In this document: positions 35,224 through 44,055 of the stretch, piece after piece | Position numbering within the stretch: position 1 is the first letter of the stretch | How the letters are laid out: each line of letters opens with the position of its first letter | Assembly (NCBI GenBank): GCA_041906465.1 | Contig: JAYRJE010000001.1 | Location: 372,001 to 436,000, forward strand | Source of the DNA: Didemnitutus sp041906465 | Lineage (GTDB): Bacteria; Verrucomicrobiota; Verrucomicrobiia; Opitutales; Opitutaceae | Length of the DNA: 64,000 nucleotides | Direction: 5' to 3' | Translations under genes and position numbers: made by a program | The notes under the pieces: model-generated | Told to the model about the DNA's origin: nothing | The model's input: only the letters and a program-made list of their open reading frames with translations | Database searches by the model: none

Positions 35224-35400
35224 ATGCCGCGCGCGCCGAAGCCTCGACTCAATCGCGAGTGGCATTTGGCGCATCGGATGCCCGCGCGGCCGACACTCGA
35301 GCAACGCCTCGCCTGGCACCTCGCACACCACGCGAATTGCGCCTGCCGGCCGATGCCGGGAAAACTGCTTGGCCTGCTGCGCGAGCGCGGCTTGCTTTGA
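35224..35400 (+). CDS. Small conserved protein of unknown function (58 aa)
   Basis: This short gene starts 12 nt after lptE and ends 4 nt before rpe. It encodes MPRAPKPRLNREWHLAHRMP followed by ARPTLEQRLAWHLAHHANCACRPMP and a helical tail (GKLLGLLRERGLL). The NREWH..NRMP-like start, PTLEQRxxWHLxH and NCxCR pattern recalls a small uncharacterised protein family known from several Gram-negative phyla. That recollection needs a database check. Two Cys and five His could bind a metal. Tight packing in the operon argues that it is translated. Confidence 0.72.
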   Translation: MPRAPKPRLNREWHLAHRMPARPTLEQRLAWHLAHHANCACRPMPGKLLGLLRERGLL

Positions 35401-35404
35401 GCCG

Positions 35405-36064
35405 ATGCCGCTTTCGTCCGTCCTTGCCCCTTCCCTGCTTGCCGGCGATCACGCCGCCCTCGGTGCCAGCGCAAAACTCGCCGCGGACTCCGGTGCCCCT
35501 TGGCTGCACCTCGACCTGATGGACGGACACTTCGTGCCGAACCTCACCTTCGGCCCCGAAGTTCTCGCCGCGCTCCGACGCGCGGGGGTGAAGACCTTTT
35601 TTGACACCCACCTGATGCTCGCCGAGCCGCACCGCTACGTCGAAGCCTTCGCGAAGGCCGGTGCCAATCTCATCAGCATCCACATCGAGCCCGCCTACGA
35701 TCACGCCGCCACGCTCGCCCGCATCCGCGAGCTCGGCTGCCAGTGCGGCCTCGTGCTCAACCCTGGCACGCCCGCCCAAGCGATTCGCCCGCTGCTCCCA
35801 CACGTCGACTTGGTGCTCGTGATGACCGTGCAACCGGGTTTCGGCGGCCAGCCCTTCCGCCGCGATATGCTCCCGAAACTCCGCCAGATCGACGCGTGGC
35901 GTCGCGAAGGCGGCCTGAATTTCCGGCTCGAAGTCGATGGCGGCGTCGACCTGCACACGGGCCAGGAGTGCCGCGCAGCCGGAGCGGACACATTCGTCGC
36001 CGGCACGTCATTCTTCAAGGCCGCGGATCGCACCGCGTTCGCCGCAGCCGTGGCCCAGTGGTAG
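35405..36064 (+). CDS. rpe: Ribulose-phosphate 3-epimerase
   Basis: The 219-aa TIM-barrel protein has the Rpe landmarks: APSLLAGD, WLHLDLMDGHFVPNLTFGP (metal His/Asp), DTHLMLAEPHRYVEAFAKAGANLISIHIE, VLVMTVQPGFGGQPF and LEVDGGVD. It interconverts ribulose-5-P and xylulose-5-P in the pentose phosphate and related cycles. It is the last gene of the rpmF operon. Its TAG stop (36062-36064) is part of a REPIN-like element that follows. Confidence 0.95.
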   Translation: MPLSSVLAPSLLAGDHAALGASAKLAADSGAPWLHLDLMDGHFVPNLTFGPEVLAALRRAGVKTFFDTHLMLAEPHRYVEAFAKAGANLISIHIEPAYDHAATLARIRELGCQCGLVLNPGTPAQAIRPLLPHVDLVLVMTVQPGFGGQPFRRDMLPKLRQIDAWRREGGLNFRLEVDGGVDLHTGQECRAAGADTFVAGTSFFKAADRTAFAAAVAQW

Positions 36065-36152
36065 GGCCGGTCTCCGACCGGCCCGTCGAAGCCAAGTCGC
36101 AAATCAAACCGGCGAGTGACGCCAAGGGGGGCCGGTTGGAAACCGGCCCTAC
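36061..36152. repeat. REPIN-like inverted pair of palindromes (copy 2)
   Basis: Perfect inverted ends GTAGGGCC (36061-36068) and GGCCCTAC (36145-36152) enclose two 9-bp hairpins: GGGCCGGTC/GACCGGCCC (36064-36072 with 36076-36084) and GGGCCGGTT/AACCGGCCC (36129-36137 with 36141-36149). The loops are 3 nt. The TAG in each inverted end is the stop codon of a convergent gene (rpe on +, iron-type binding protein on -). It may serve as a bidirectional terminator. The layout equals copy 1 at 6116-6190. Confidence 0.75.
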
Positions 36153-37777
36153 TCTCTGCCAGCGGCGATCGCCGCGGCACGCGCATATTGCGCCCGGAAT
36201 CTTCCGGCCAGCACGTTAGCCATGTTCACTTCGTCCACTTTGTTCTTCGAGCCGAGGGCCTGCTTGATCTCCTTGGTCGCGCGATCGTAGCTGACGACGG
36301 AAAGATCCTGCAGCACCGCGAGCGCACGCTCCCGGCGCGCGGCATCCACTCCCGACGTGTGAATCGCTCGCCACGCCTCGCGCAGTTCCTCGTGCGTGTC
36401 CTGACACATCACGCGAATGATGAAGGCCATTTCGCGAAACACGCCGCCGCTCCACTCCGGGCGGTAAATGAGCGGTTCTTTTTGCGCGAACGGATTCGCC
36501 TCGGGATCGCTGCGATCCTCACGCCACTCGTCGTGCGCGTAGTAATCCTTGCGCACCGGGAGCCGGCGCAGGGCGTAGCGCTCCGGCCCCCGCGGCGTGC
36601 CCGGCTTCTCGTTCCACAGGTGCTGGCCCTCCATTGAGAGCACAAACTCGATGAAAAGCTCGGCCGCCTCGCGATGGGGCGCGCCGCGCAAGAGACCAAT
36701 CGGATCAACCGAGCTGACGGTGCCTCCCGGAGGCGAAATGTAGCCGAGCCGGTCCGAGCCCCCGCGCTTGCTGGCGGACTCCGCCTGCGCGCGGCCGTAG
36801 AAATCGATGCACATGCCGACCGCGCAGTTACCGACCGAGACATCGATCGGCGGCTTTTGCGAGGTGTCGGTGAAGTAGCGCGAATTCGCTCCGACGAGTT
36901 GCAGCAGTTGCATGCCCTCGACCCAGCCGGTGCGCACAGCCTGCGCTTCCAGCGCCTTCGCGTCGCCGTTCGGTTGCGCCGCGCGGAGCGCCTTCAAGTT
37001 CCGCTGCATCCGCTGCTGGATGACGTTCTCGAAGGCCTTGGCGATCGAGCCGCTCTTCGTCGGGTCGCACAGCGCAACCTCGCCGTAGAAACGGAAGTCG
37101 GTGAGGTCGTCCCATTGTTCCGGCTCGCGAGTGGCGCCGAGGCGCTTCAGCGAATCGCGATTGAAAATGATGCCGTAGGAACTGAGCACACAGCCAATCC
37201 ACAGGCCGTTTTTGTCCCAATACTCCTCGCCCGCGTAGAGCCGTGGAATGATGTCCTCGGTGAACCACTCCGGGTGCGTCTTCACGATGCGCGTCGGCAC
37301 AAAGCGTCCCGCGGTCGCTTGCTTCGCGAAGTCGTAGGTGCCGCCGCCGAAGAAGAGGTCGATGCCGCAGCTGACCTCCGAAGCGAGAAACGCCGCCCGC
37401 GCCTCTTTCACGACCGCGGGCGCATCCGCCGGCAGCCGGCCATTCTGCGACCCCGCCTGCACCTCGGCGCTCCACGGTTTGCCCAGCTTGTTCACCCAGT
37501 GGTTCTGGAACGCCGTGATGTATTCGCCGTCGAGAAAGCGCGCGATCTCGCTGGTGCCGCCCAGCACGCGCCAGTCGATCGCGATGGTGCGGCCGGTGCG
37601 GGCCTGATACCAGCGCGCGAACGCCTGGCCGTATTCGTAACGGATGGCCTCATTGTGCGGCGTGACGATCACGAGCGTGTCGTCGGCCTTGGCGAGCGCC
37701 GGGGTCGACTTGGTGTGCAACGCGAACGGCAGCGCCAGCACGACCAGGAGAGCGAGAACGATGAGGGCCCGTTTCAT
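36149..37777 (-). CDS. ABC transporter substrate-binding protein (iron(III)-type, family 1/6)
   Basis: The 542-aa product has an N-terminal signal (MKRALIVLALLVVLALPFALHTKSTPALA) and a periplasmic-binding fold: TLVIVTPHNEAIRYEYGQAFARWYQARTGRTIAIDWRVLGGTSEI, LWIGCVLSSYGIIFNRD, CDPTKSGSIAKAFE and LGYISPPGGTVSSVDPIGLLRGAPHREAAELFIEF. The last is a family signature. It is longer than FbpA (~340 aa), with an extra C-terminal ~120 aa. The ATPase gene starts the operon 7 nt upstream; the permease is probably the one at 24437-26131. Ferric ligand is the likely but unproven substrate. Confidence 0.88.
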   Translation of the reverse strand: MKRALIVLALLVVLALPFALHTKSTPALAKADDTLVIVTPHNEAIRYEYGQAFARWYQARTGRTIAIDWRVLGGTSEIARFLDGEYITAFQNHWVNKLGKPWSAEVQAGSQNGRLPADAPAVVKEARAAFLASEVSCGIDLFFGGGTYDFAKQATAGRFVPTRIVKTHPEWFTEDIIPRLYAGEEYWDKNGLWIGCVLSSYGIIFNRDSLKRLGATREPEQWDDLTDFRFYGEVALCDPTKSGSIAKAFENVIQQRMQRNLKALRAAQPNGDAKALEAQAVRTGWVEGMQLLQLVGANSRYFTDTSQKPPIDVSVGNCAVGMCIDFYGRAQAESASKRGGSDRLGYISPPGGTVSSVDPIGLLRGAPHREAAELFIEFVLSMEGQHLWNEKPGTPRGPERYALRRLPVRKDYYAHDEWREDRSDPEANPFAQKEPLIYRPEWSGGVFREMAFIIRVMCQDTHEELREAWRAIHTSGVDAARRERALAVLQDLSVVSYDRATKEIKQALGSKNKVDEVNMANVLAGRFRAQYARAAAIAAGRE

Positions 37778-37784
37778 CGCCGCC

Positions 37785-38861
37785 TCAAGCCGTCAACACG
37801 ATCACATCCTCCGGATGCACGGCGGCATAAAGCTCGCCGCGCGTCGAACCGTCCACGAACCGGGGATTGCGTTCGAATATCTTCAGCCGCGTGCCGTTGT
37901 TGGAGGTCACGAAATCATATTGGGCGACCTCACCGAGGTAAACCGAGTCGCCGATTCGGCCGCGAACAAAGTTGCGCGGCTCCGCATCACGATGCAGCTC
38001 CCAGCACTCGGGACGAATCGAAACCGTCACCTCGGCCCCGACCGTCGGGATGCTCGTCGGGTCGCCGAAGATGCCGTCGAACTTGCCCACCGGCGTCTCG
38101 ACCGTGACGAAGCCGCCCGCAATCCCGAGCACTTTGCCGGGAAGAAAATCCGTTTCACCGATGAAGTTGGCGACGATCTTCCGCGTCGGCCGCTTGTAGA
38201 CCTCGCGCGGTGAACCGACCTGCAAAATGTGACCGTGATCGAGGATCGCCATGCGGTCGGCGATCGACAGCGCCTCCTTCTGATCGTGCGTGACGTAGAC
38301 GGTGGTGAGCTGGAACTCCTTGCACACGCGGCGAATCTCCGTGCGCATCTCGAGGCGCAGCTTGGCGTCGAGGTTCGAGAGCGGTTCATCGAGCAGCAGG
38401 CAGCGCGGACGAATCACCAGCGCACGCGCCAGTGCGATGCGCTGCTGCTGGCCACCGGAGAGCATGTTCGGCTTGCGGTCCGCGTATTTCTCCATGCGCA
38501 CGGACGAGAGCGCATCATCGACGCGCTTCTTGACTTCCGCCTCCGGCACCTTGCGCTCATGGAGGCCGAAAGCGACGTTCTCCGCCACGGTCATGTGCGG
38601 CCAGAGCGCGTAGCTCTGAAACATCATGCCGGTATTCCGCTTGTGCGGTTCGAGGCGCGTGACGTCCTCTTCGCCGAAAAGGATTTGACCGGCCTCCGGA
38701 ATGTAGAAACCCGCGAGACTGCGCAGGAGCGTCGTCTTGCCGCAGCCACTCGGGCCGAGGAGGAAGAAGAGCTCGCCCGGATTGATCGTCAGGTCGAGCC
38801 CGTGCAACGCCACGACAGTGCCGAATCGTTTGGTCAGTTGCTTAACCTGGATGGAAATCAT
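37785..38861 (-). CDS. ABC transporter ATP-binding protein (FbpC/PotA type) with TOBE domain
   Basis: The 358-aa protein has Walker A GPSGCGKTT, Q-loop MMFQSYALWPHMTVAENVAFGL, signature LSGGQQQR, Walker B CLLLDEPLSNLD and H-loop VTHDQKEALS, followed by a C-terminal TOBE regulatory domain (~245-358; VSIRPECWEL, YLGEVAQYDF). The start at 38861 (MISIQVKQLTKRFG) is family-like; the frame extending to 39281 crosses the divergent hpt gene. It pairs with the binding protein downstream. No permease is adjacent. Confidence 0.92.
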   Translation of the reverse strand: MISIQVKQLTKRFGTVVALHGLDLTINPGELFFLLGPSGCGKTTLLRSLAGFYIPEAGQILFGEEDVTRLEPHKRNTGMMFQSYALWPHMTVAENVAFGLHERKVPEAEVKKRVDDALSSVRMEKYADRKPNMLSGGQQQRIALARALVIRPRCLLLDEPLSNLDAKLRLEMRTEIRRVCKEFQLTTVYVTHDQKEALSIADRMAILDHGHILQVGSPREVYKRPTRKIVANFIGETDFLPGKVLGIAGGFVTVETPVGKFDGIFGDPTSIPTVGAEVTVSIRPECWELHRDAEPRNFVRGRIGDSVYLGEVAQYDFVTSNNGTRLKIFERNPRFVDGSTRGELYAAVHPEDVIVLTA

Positions 38862-38978
38862 GGAGGGTGCGCGCGTCCCCGCGAGGCAACCGGCCGGATT
38901 TGGCCGAGTCAAAATCAAAGGCGCGGAACTGCGCGTTGTAACAGTTGCCATCGGGCCGGGAATAAATCTTAAAGCGCC

Positions 38979-39551
38979 ATGGCCCGCACCAAGCCGCAGA
39001 TTCCCGAGCTCAAGCACCTCGATCACGTGCTCGTGAGCGAAACCGCCATCCGCCGCCGCGTCTCCGCCCTCGCCGAGCAGCTCAACAAAGCCTATCGCGG
39101 CAAGGATCTCACCGTCATCGCCGTCGTGAACGGTGCGCTGATTTTCACCGCCGACTTGCTGCGGCAGATGCGCTCGCCGCTCCGCTTGGACTGTATCCGC
39201 GCGTCGAGCTACCACGCCGGCACCGCGGCGACCGGCAAGCCCGTCATCATCGACAATCTCAAGCTCGACATCGCCGGACACGACGTGCTGCTCGTGGACG
39301 ACATCCTCGACACCGGCAACACGCTCTCCGCGGTCAAGGAACTGCTCCTTGCCAAAAAGGCCGCGTCGGTGCGGACCTGCGTGCTGCTCGACAAGAAGGC
39401 GCGCCGCGTCGTGCCCTTCGAGGCGGAATATGTCGGCTTCGAAATCCCCAACGAATTCGTGGTCGGCTACGGCCTCGATTTCAACGAGCGCTACCGCAAC
39501 CTGCCCTGCATCGGCGTGCTGAAGCCGAAGTTCTACTCGGGCGAAGTCTGA
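38979..39551 (+). CDS. hpt: Hypoxanthine phosphoribosyltransferase
   Basis: The 190-aa type I phosphoribosyltransferase has the PRPP signature VLLVDDILDTGNTLSAV. Also present are HPRT markers VVNGALIFTADLLR (the family's xxNGAxxFxxDL loop), the flexible-loop region IRASSYHAGTAATG, and YVGFEIPNEFVVGYGLDFNERYRNLP. It salvages hypoxanthine/guanine to IMP/GMP. It is divergent from the iron-type ATPase with a 117-nt gap containing AT-rich sequence (AATAAATCTTAAAG) just before its start. Confidence 0.94.
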   Translation: MARTKPQIPELKHLDHVLVSETAIRRRVSALAEQLNKAYRGKDLTVIAVVNGALIFTADLLRQMRSPLRLDCIRASSYHAGTAATGKPVIIDNLKLDIAGHDVLLVDDILDTGNTLSAVKELLLAKKAASVRTCVLLDKKARRVVPFEAEYVGFEIPNEFVVGYGLDFNERYRNLPCIGVLKPKFYSGEV

Positions 39552-39658
39552 GCCTCGCGCGCGCCCGGCCGCACCTCCCCTGCGAACCGGAATTACTCCG
39601 AAGGAAAATGCCTTGCGCTCCGGCGGACGGCTCCCTTTGTTCAGCGGTCCACTCCGAC

Positions 39659-39749
39659 GGAGGGGTGGCCGAGTGGTCTAAGGCAGGTCTTTGCTAAAGA
39701 CCCAGACCCCAAAAGGGTCTCGGAGGTTCGAATCCTCTCCCCTCCGCCA
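39659..39749 (+). tRNA. tRNA-Ser (anticodon GCU)
   Basis: Acceptor stem GGAGGGG (39659-39665) pairs with CCCCTCC (39739-39745), followed by discriminator G and an encoded CCA (39747-39749). The D-arm is GCCGAGTGGTCTAAGGC. The anticodon stem GGTCT/AGACC (39686-39690 with 39698-39702) holds the loop TTGCTAA with anticodon GCT at 39693-39695. A long variable arm (CAGACCCCAAAAGGGTCTC) and T-arm GGTTCGAATCC complete a class II tRNA. It reads AGC/AGU. Confidence 0.97.
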
Positions 39750-39810
39750 TTCTTCGCTACCAAACGCCCGCGTCTTTCGGGCGTTTGGCGTTTCGGACGC
39801 TCGCGCGTTT

Positions 39811-42800
39811 CTAACGGTCGATCCGCAGCCGGAAAAAGGCACTCGTCGCCGAACTCAGCGGCACCGTGGCACGCCAGGTTTCCACGTCGCCTGCGCTCGA
39901 CACCAACTGATGTGTCACTCCGCCGGTGCCCCAGCCGCTGAGGTTCGACGAGAACTCCACGGTGTAGGTAACGTCAGTGGCGCTCGCCGGCCGGGTGTAG
40001 GTGAACACCCAGTCCGACGTCGTCGTGCTCGCCGCCGGCAGGCCGGACGTGCTCGCGTTCCGCGGGTTCAGGCCGAGGGCATATTCCACCAGATTGGCCA
40101 GACCATCTCCGTCCGGATCGGCGTTGGGCCCGCTGATGCTCGCATTCTCCAACTCGCCCGCGGTGAAGTGAGTGGAGTTGAACAGCGCATATCCCGTGGG
40201 CTCGTTGATCGTGACGGTGGCGCGCTGGTTCGCGCCAAGGATCGCGCCGCCGACCAGCGGCTGGCCCAGTTGCACGAAGAAATTCTCGCCACCATCCGCC
40301 ACCGCATCGCCCGTCAGCGGCACCGTGATCGTTTTCGACGCCGTGTCGCCGTCAGCCCACGAGAGTGTGCCGGCCGTCGTCGCATAGTCGCTGGCGCCGG
40401 CCGTGCCGGCGAGCGTCGTGTAACCGACCGTGAGCGCGCCCATGCCAGTGCCGCTGCGGGTGACGCTCAACTGCGCCGAGCCGCCTTCCGCACCGCTGGC
40501 GGTCAGCGCAGCGAGTTGCACGACGCCGGGAGTGCCCACCGTCGGTCCGGCGAGCTGCCACAGGGGACGATTGGGCGACGCACTCTGCAACGAGGCGTAG
40601 TCACCGGAGAGGAGAATCCGGCCGTTCGGCAACAAGGCGAGATCGCGCACTCCGCCGCTGTAGCCGCCCGCCGCCGCGAACGTCGCATCGGTCACGCCGA
40701 CGGACGAGAGCAACACCAGGCGGCTCGCCGCCGCACTGTTGACCGTCGTGAACGTGCCGCCCAGCAACACCCGGCCGTCCGGCAGAAGCGCGATCGTGTT
40801 CGTAGTGCCGTCCGCGGTCATCGAAAACGTCCCGTCCAGCGCGCCAGTGTTCGTGAGCCGCGCCACGCCACCGCACACCGTGTTGTTGTAGGCCGTGAAC
40901 GCACCGCCGATCAGGATCTTCCCATCCGGTTGCACTGCGATCGATTTAACCGCGCCGACAGAACCCGAGGCGTAGGTGCCGGCAACGATTCCAGTAAATG
41001 CGCTGTCCAGCGCACCCGTCGCAGTCAGGCGGCAGATGCCGCCCTTCGAAACCGACGGTGTGGCAAAATAGAACTCACCGCCGACGAGCAGCTTCCCGTC
41101 AGCCTGCATGGCCAGCGACTCGACCCGCCAGCCGGCGGTGCTGCCGAAATCCGGTCCCACAAACGACGGGTCGAGCGAACCGTCCGCGTTGAGCCGCGCC
41201 AGGTATTCCCGCGCCGTGCCGTTGAAGTGAGTGAATTCGCCCCCCACCACGATTTTGCCGTCGGGCTGGAGCAAAACCGCGTAGACTCGACCGTCCGCGC
41301 CGCTGCCCGGATCGAAGCTGGTATCGAGCGAGCCATCGGCGTTGAGCCGCGCGATGCGACTGCGCGCCGTGCCGTTCATCGCGGTGAAATTGCCGACCGC
41401 GATGATCCTGCCATCAGGCTGGAGCGCGAGGTCGTAGACCGGCGTGCCGGTGGTCCCACCCGCCGCCGCAAAACTTGCGTCCAACTTGCCCGTTGCATCC
41501 ACCTTCGTCACCCCGGTGCGATCGAAGGTGTCGGCGCTGGAATTCTGCACCACGGAAAACCAACCGCCCACCACGATGCTCCCGTCGGGCAGCGGCAGGA
41601 CTTTTTCGATCGCACTGTTGATGAAGTTCGCGGCGAAAGCCGGATCACGCACGCCGGGATCGAGGATCTTGACCGTCGCGCTCGCCGCATCTCCCAACGT
41701 CGCGCCGACCGGACTCGAAAGCGTGAGGGTGAAAGTCTCGCTCGTTTCCACGAGCGCATCGGCGGTGATCGGCACGGTGATCGTTTTGCTCGAGGTGTCG
41801 CCGTCGCTCCAGGACAGCGTCCCGCTCGTCGCCGCGAAATCGCTGCCGCTCGTCGCGGTGCCCGACGTCGTGGCGTAGTTGACCGACACGGCGCCGGAAG
41901 AGTTGCGCGTGCGCGTGACCGTCAACGTGGCGCCACCGCTCGTCTCCCCGACCACGACGCTCGTCGCGGACCATTGCACGAGCGGTGTGAGACCGATCTG
42001 CACGTCGAGGTATTCCTCGGCTCCGCTGCCGCCCTGCGCGAGCGGCTTGATCGTGATGCCGCGCGCCGTGTCCGTGAACGTCGCGCCGATCGCCAGACCC
42101 GCATCGTTTACATTCGTGCCCGGCGTGGTCAGGTCGAGCAGGTTGCTCACGTGATTGGAGTTGTAGCCCCACAGGACGTAGGCCCCACCGTCGAAGCTGC
42201 TGTTGCTCGTGCCGCGCCGGTAACCAATCCAGTAGTCGCGCGTGGAATCACGCACGACCTTCAGCGCCCGCGCATTCGCGAGATTCGCCGCGGCGGCATC
42301 GAAGCGATAAACGCGATAGGTGCCGGGTGCCGCGATCGTCGAGACCGCGCTGTCGGGCAGCCATTGGAGAATGCTTTTGTGCCACGGGTTGAAATCGAGC
42401 GTGATGTCCCCGTTGATGCCCATTGTGTCGAAGGTGTCGCCGTATTCAGTCGAGGTGCCGCTCTCGGAAACCGGATTGCCGTCGCTCACCTGCCAGAGAT
42501 TCGAGTGATAGAGGCCGTAGTTGTGACCGATCTCGTGGGCCACGACGCGAAAATCGAAGTAGCCGTTCACCCAGAAGTTCGGGCCGTCGATGTTGCCAAG
42601 ACCACCGTAGGTGATCTGCGAGCCGGGAATGACGGAGGTGCCCAAAAAACGAAACACGACACCGATGCGGTCGTAAGCCGCGACATTCACGCCCGCGTTC
42701 TGCGCCGCGGTGCGCGCATCGGTGTGCAGTTCGGTATTCTTGCCGCCGAGCGCGTAGTAGCTCGCCGGTTGCGGCAGGCGTAGCACCGCAGTCACGTCGG

Positions 42801-43938
42801 GCGAATCGCCCGCGCTCGCGGCCGCTATCTGCAACGCCGTTTTGCCGTAGCTCGATTGCACATAGAAATCGCCGATGCCGTTCGTCCCAGTAAAAACGTT
42901 GACGAGGTAGTCGTCCGTCAGCGCGGCTCCGCTGCTCGGGTAACTCGGCGTGCCGGGAAAGTCCGAGAAGTCCACGCGGATGATCAGCACTTTTTTCGTG
43001 CCGTGCGTCCAGCTCTGGCTCGGGCGCCCCGCCACGCCGCTGGTGCCCGGCAGGTTGTCGCCGGCGTTGACCTGCTCGGTCGCGAGAAGATCGGACTCCA
43101 GCTGCTGCAGATGCGCGGGACGGTCGAGCAGCTGCACTTTGCCGCCATACTCGACGGCCAGCGAACCACCCGTGTTCAGCGCCGCGCCCGCCTCGATCGG
43201 CAGTCCCGCACAATACGGACAAGCGCGCTCGACCGGACGACTGCCGGCCACTTCGCCCGGTTCCAGCACGCGCAATGGCGCTTCGCTCACCGCCAGATCG
43301 CCGTCGATCGCGATGCCCACCATCGAGGTCGAGCGCACCGTCGCCTGTGCGGAACGGCGGCCATAGACGAACGCGCGATACTCGCGGCCTTGCAGCACCG
43401 TCGCCCGAAACAGCGGTTCCCGGACTTTCTCGCCCGGGATCGGTGTCACCGCGTTCAATGCCAACTCGCCCACGCCCGATACGCGCTCTTCGAGCAAATC
43501 GACGATTTCGGCGGGCAGTTGCTGCCGGACCACCATCGGCACCGCCGCGGCGAGCGCCGCCTCGGGATCCTGGCGGATCAACTGGGCCAGCACGGCCCGG
43601 CGCGCGAGTGCCCGCGCACGCCCTTCCGCGAGCAACGCACCTTGAGCCCCTGGGGGAGCCTGCAGATATTGCTCCGTCCAAGCCCGAAAAGCCGCCAACT
43701 CGGGAGCGGTTGCGCGGTCCCAATCGGCCGCCGTAATCGTCCGGGCCGCTGCGACTGCTTCCGCGTCGGGCGCCGGCGGAGCAACGGGCTCCGGCTCAGG
43801 AATCACTGTGCTCGCGGGTGCGCTCACCACCGGCACTGACGACGCGGGCCGCGGAAATCCCGGCCGGGAGGCTGTGAGGTAGACCAGGAGGGACAGTATC
43901 GCGACAGCGGCGACGACCAACAGGAGGCGAGGTTTCAT
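39811..43938 (-). CDS. Secreted metzincin-like metalloprotease with Calx-beta and delta-60 repeats (1375 aa)
   Basis: An N-terminal signal/anchor (MKPRLLLVVAAVAILSLLVYL) precedes a Pro-rich linker and a ~280-aa propeptide-like region. A protease domain (~300-640) follows with zinc motif HEIGHNYGLYH (starting ~468; HExxHxxGxxH) and a downstream Met in DTMG (~506, a candidate Met-turn). Next come a Calx-beta domain (~660-760) and seven delta-60 repeats of the LQPDGKIVVGGEFT type (~775-1110, probably a propeller). A second Calx-beta (~1145-1245) and a DPDGDGLANLVEYALGLNP calcium-type motif (~1279) lead to a terminal beta domain. Likely a cell-surface or secreted protein-degrading or adhesion factor. 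Confidence 0.88.
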   Translation of the reverse strand: MKPRLLLVVAAVAILSLLVYLTASRPGFPRPASSVPVVSAPASTVIPEPEPVAPPAPDAEAVAAARTITAADWDRATAPELAAFRAWTEQYLQAPPGAQGALLAEGRARALARRAVLAQLIRQDPEAALAAAVPMVVRQQLPAEIVDLLEERVSGVGELALNAVTPIPGEKVREPLFRATVLQGREYRAFVYGRRSAQATVRSTSMVGIAIDGDLAVSEAPLRVLEPGEVAGSRPVERACPYCAGLPIEAGAALNTGGSLAVEYGGKVQLLDRPAHLQQLESDLLATEQVNAGDNLPGTSGVAGRPSQSWTHGTKKVLIIRVDFSDFPGTPSYPSSGAALTDDYLVNVFTGTNGIGDFYVQSSYGKTALQIAAASAGDSPDVTAVLRLPQPASYYALGGKNTELHTDARTAAQNAGVNVAAYDRIGVVFRFLGTSVIPGSQITYGGLGNIDGPNFWVNGYFDFRVVAHEIGHNYGLYHSNLWQVSDGNPVSESGTSTEYGDTFDTMGINGDITLDFNPWHKSILQWLPDSAVSTIAAPGTYRVYRFDAAAANLANARALKVVRDSTRDYWIGYRRGTSNSSFDGGAYVLWGYNSNHVSNLLDLTTPGTNVNDAGLAIGATFTDTARGITIKPLAQGGSGAEEYLDVQIGLTPLVQWSATSVVVGETSGGATLTVTRTRNSSGAVSVNYATTSGTATSGSDFAATSGTLSWSDGDTSSKTITVPITADALVETSETFTLTLSSPVGATLGDAASATVKILDPGVRDPAFAANFINSAIEKVLPLPDGSIVVGGWFSVVQNSSADTFDRTGVTKVDATGKLDASFAAAGGTTGTPVYDLALQPDGRIIAVGNFTAMNGTARSRIARLNADGSLDTSFDPGSGADGRVYAVLLQPDGKIVVGGEFTHFNGTAREYLARLNADGSLDPSFVGPDFGSTAGWRVESLAMQADGKLLVGGEFYFATPSVSKGGICRLTATGALDSAFTGIVAGTYASGSVGAVKSIAVQPDGKILIGGAFTAYNNTVCGGVARLTNTGALDGTFSMTADGTTNTIALLPDGRVLLGGTFTTVNSAAASRLVLLSSVGVTDATFAAAGGYSGGVRDLALLPNGRILLSGDYASLQSASPNRPLWQLAGPTVGTPGVVQLAALTASGAEGGSAQLSVTRSGTGMGALTVGYTTLAGTAGASDYATTAGTLSWADGDTASKTITVPLTGDAVADGGENFFVQLGQPLVGGAILGANQRATVTINEPTGYALFNSTHFTAGELENASISGPNADPDGDGLANLVEYALGLNPRNASTSGLPAASTTTSDWVFTYTRPASATDVTYTVEFSSNLSGWGTGGVTHQLVSSAGDVETWRATVPLSSATSAFFRLRIDR

Positions 43939-44055
43939 CGAGGGGACCGGCGGGACACTGAGCACCGCCGCCGTGGCCGTAAAGGGGGATTACCGCGCCG
44001 CAGCGCGCCGCTCCGGGCTTGGCGGCACGCGCGCCGCCGCTCAGCGTGTGCGGCG

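Noticed and set aside
40620..41620. CRISPR-like or tandem DNA repeat signal
   Set aside because: The periodicity is at protein level (delta-60 repeats) with diverged DNA and no spacers.
39691..42783. A 1030-codon plus-strand frame over the tRNA and the metalloprotease
   Set aside because: It begins inside tRNA-Ser and is the Arg/Ala-rich mirror of the protease gene, whose zinc motif and repeats prove the minus strand.
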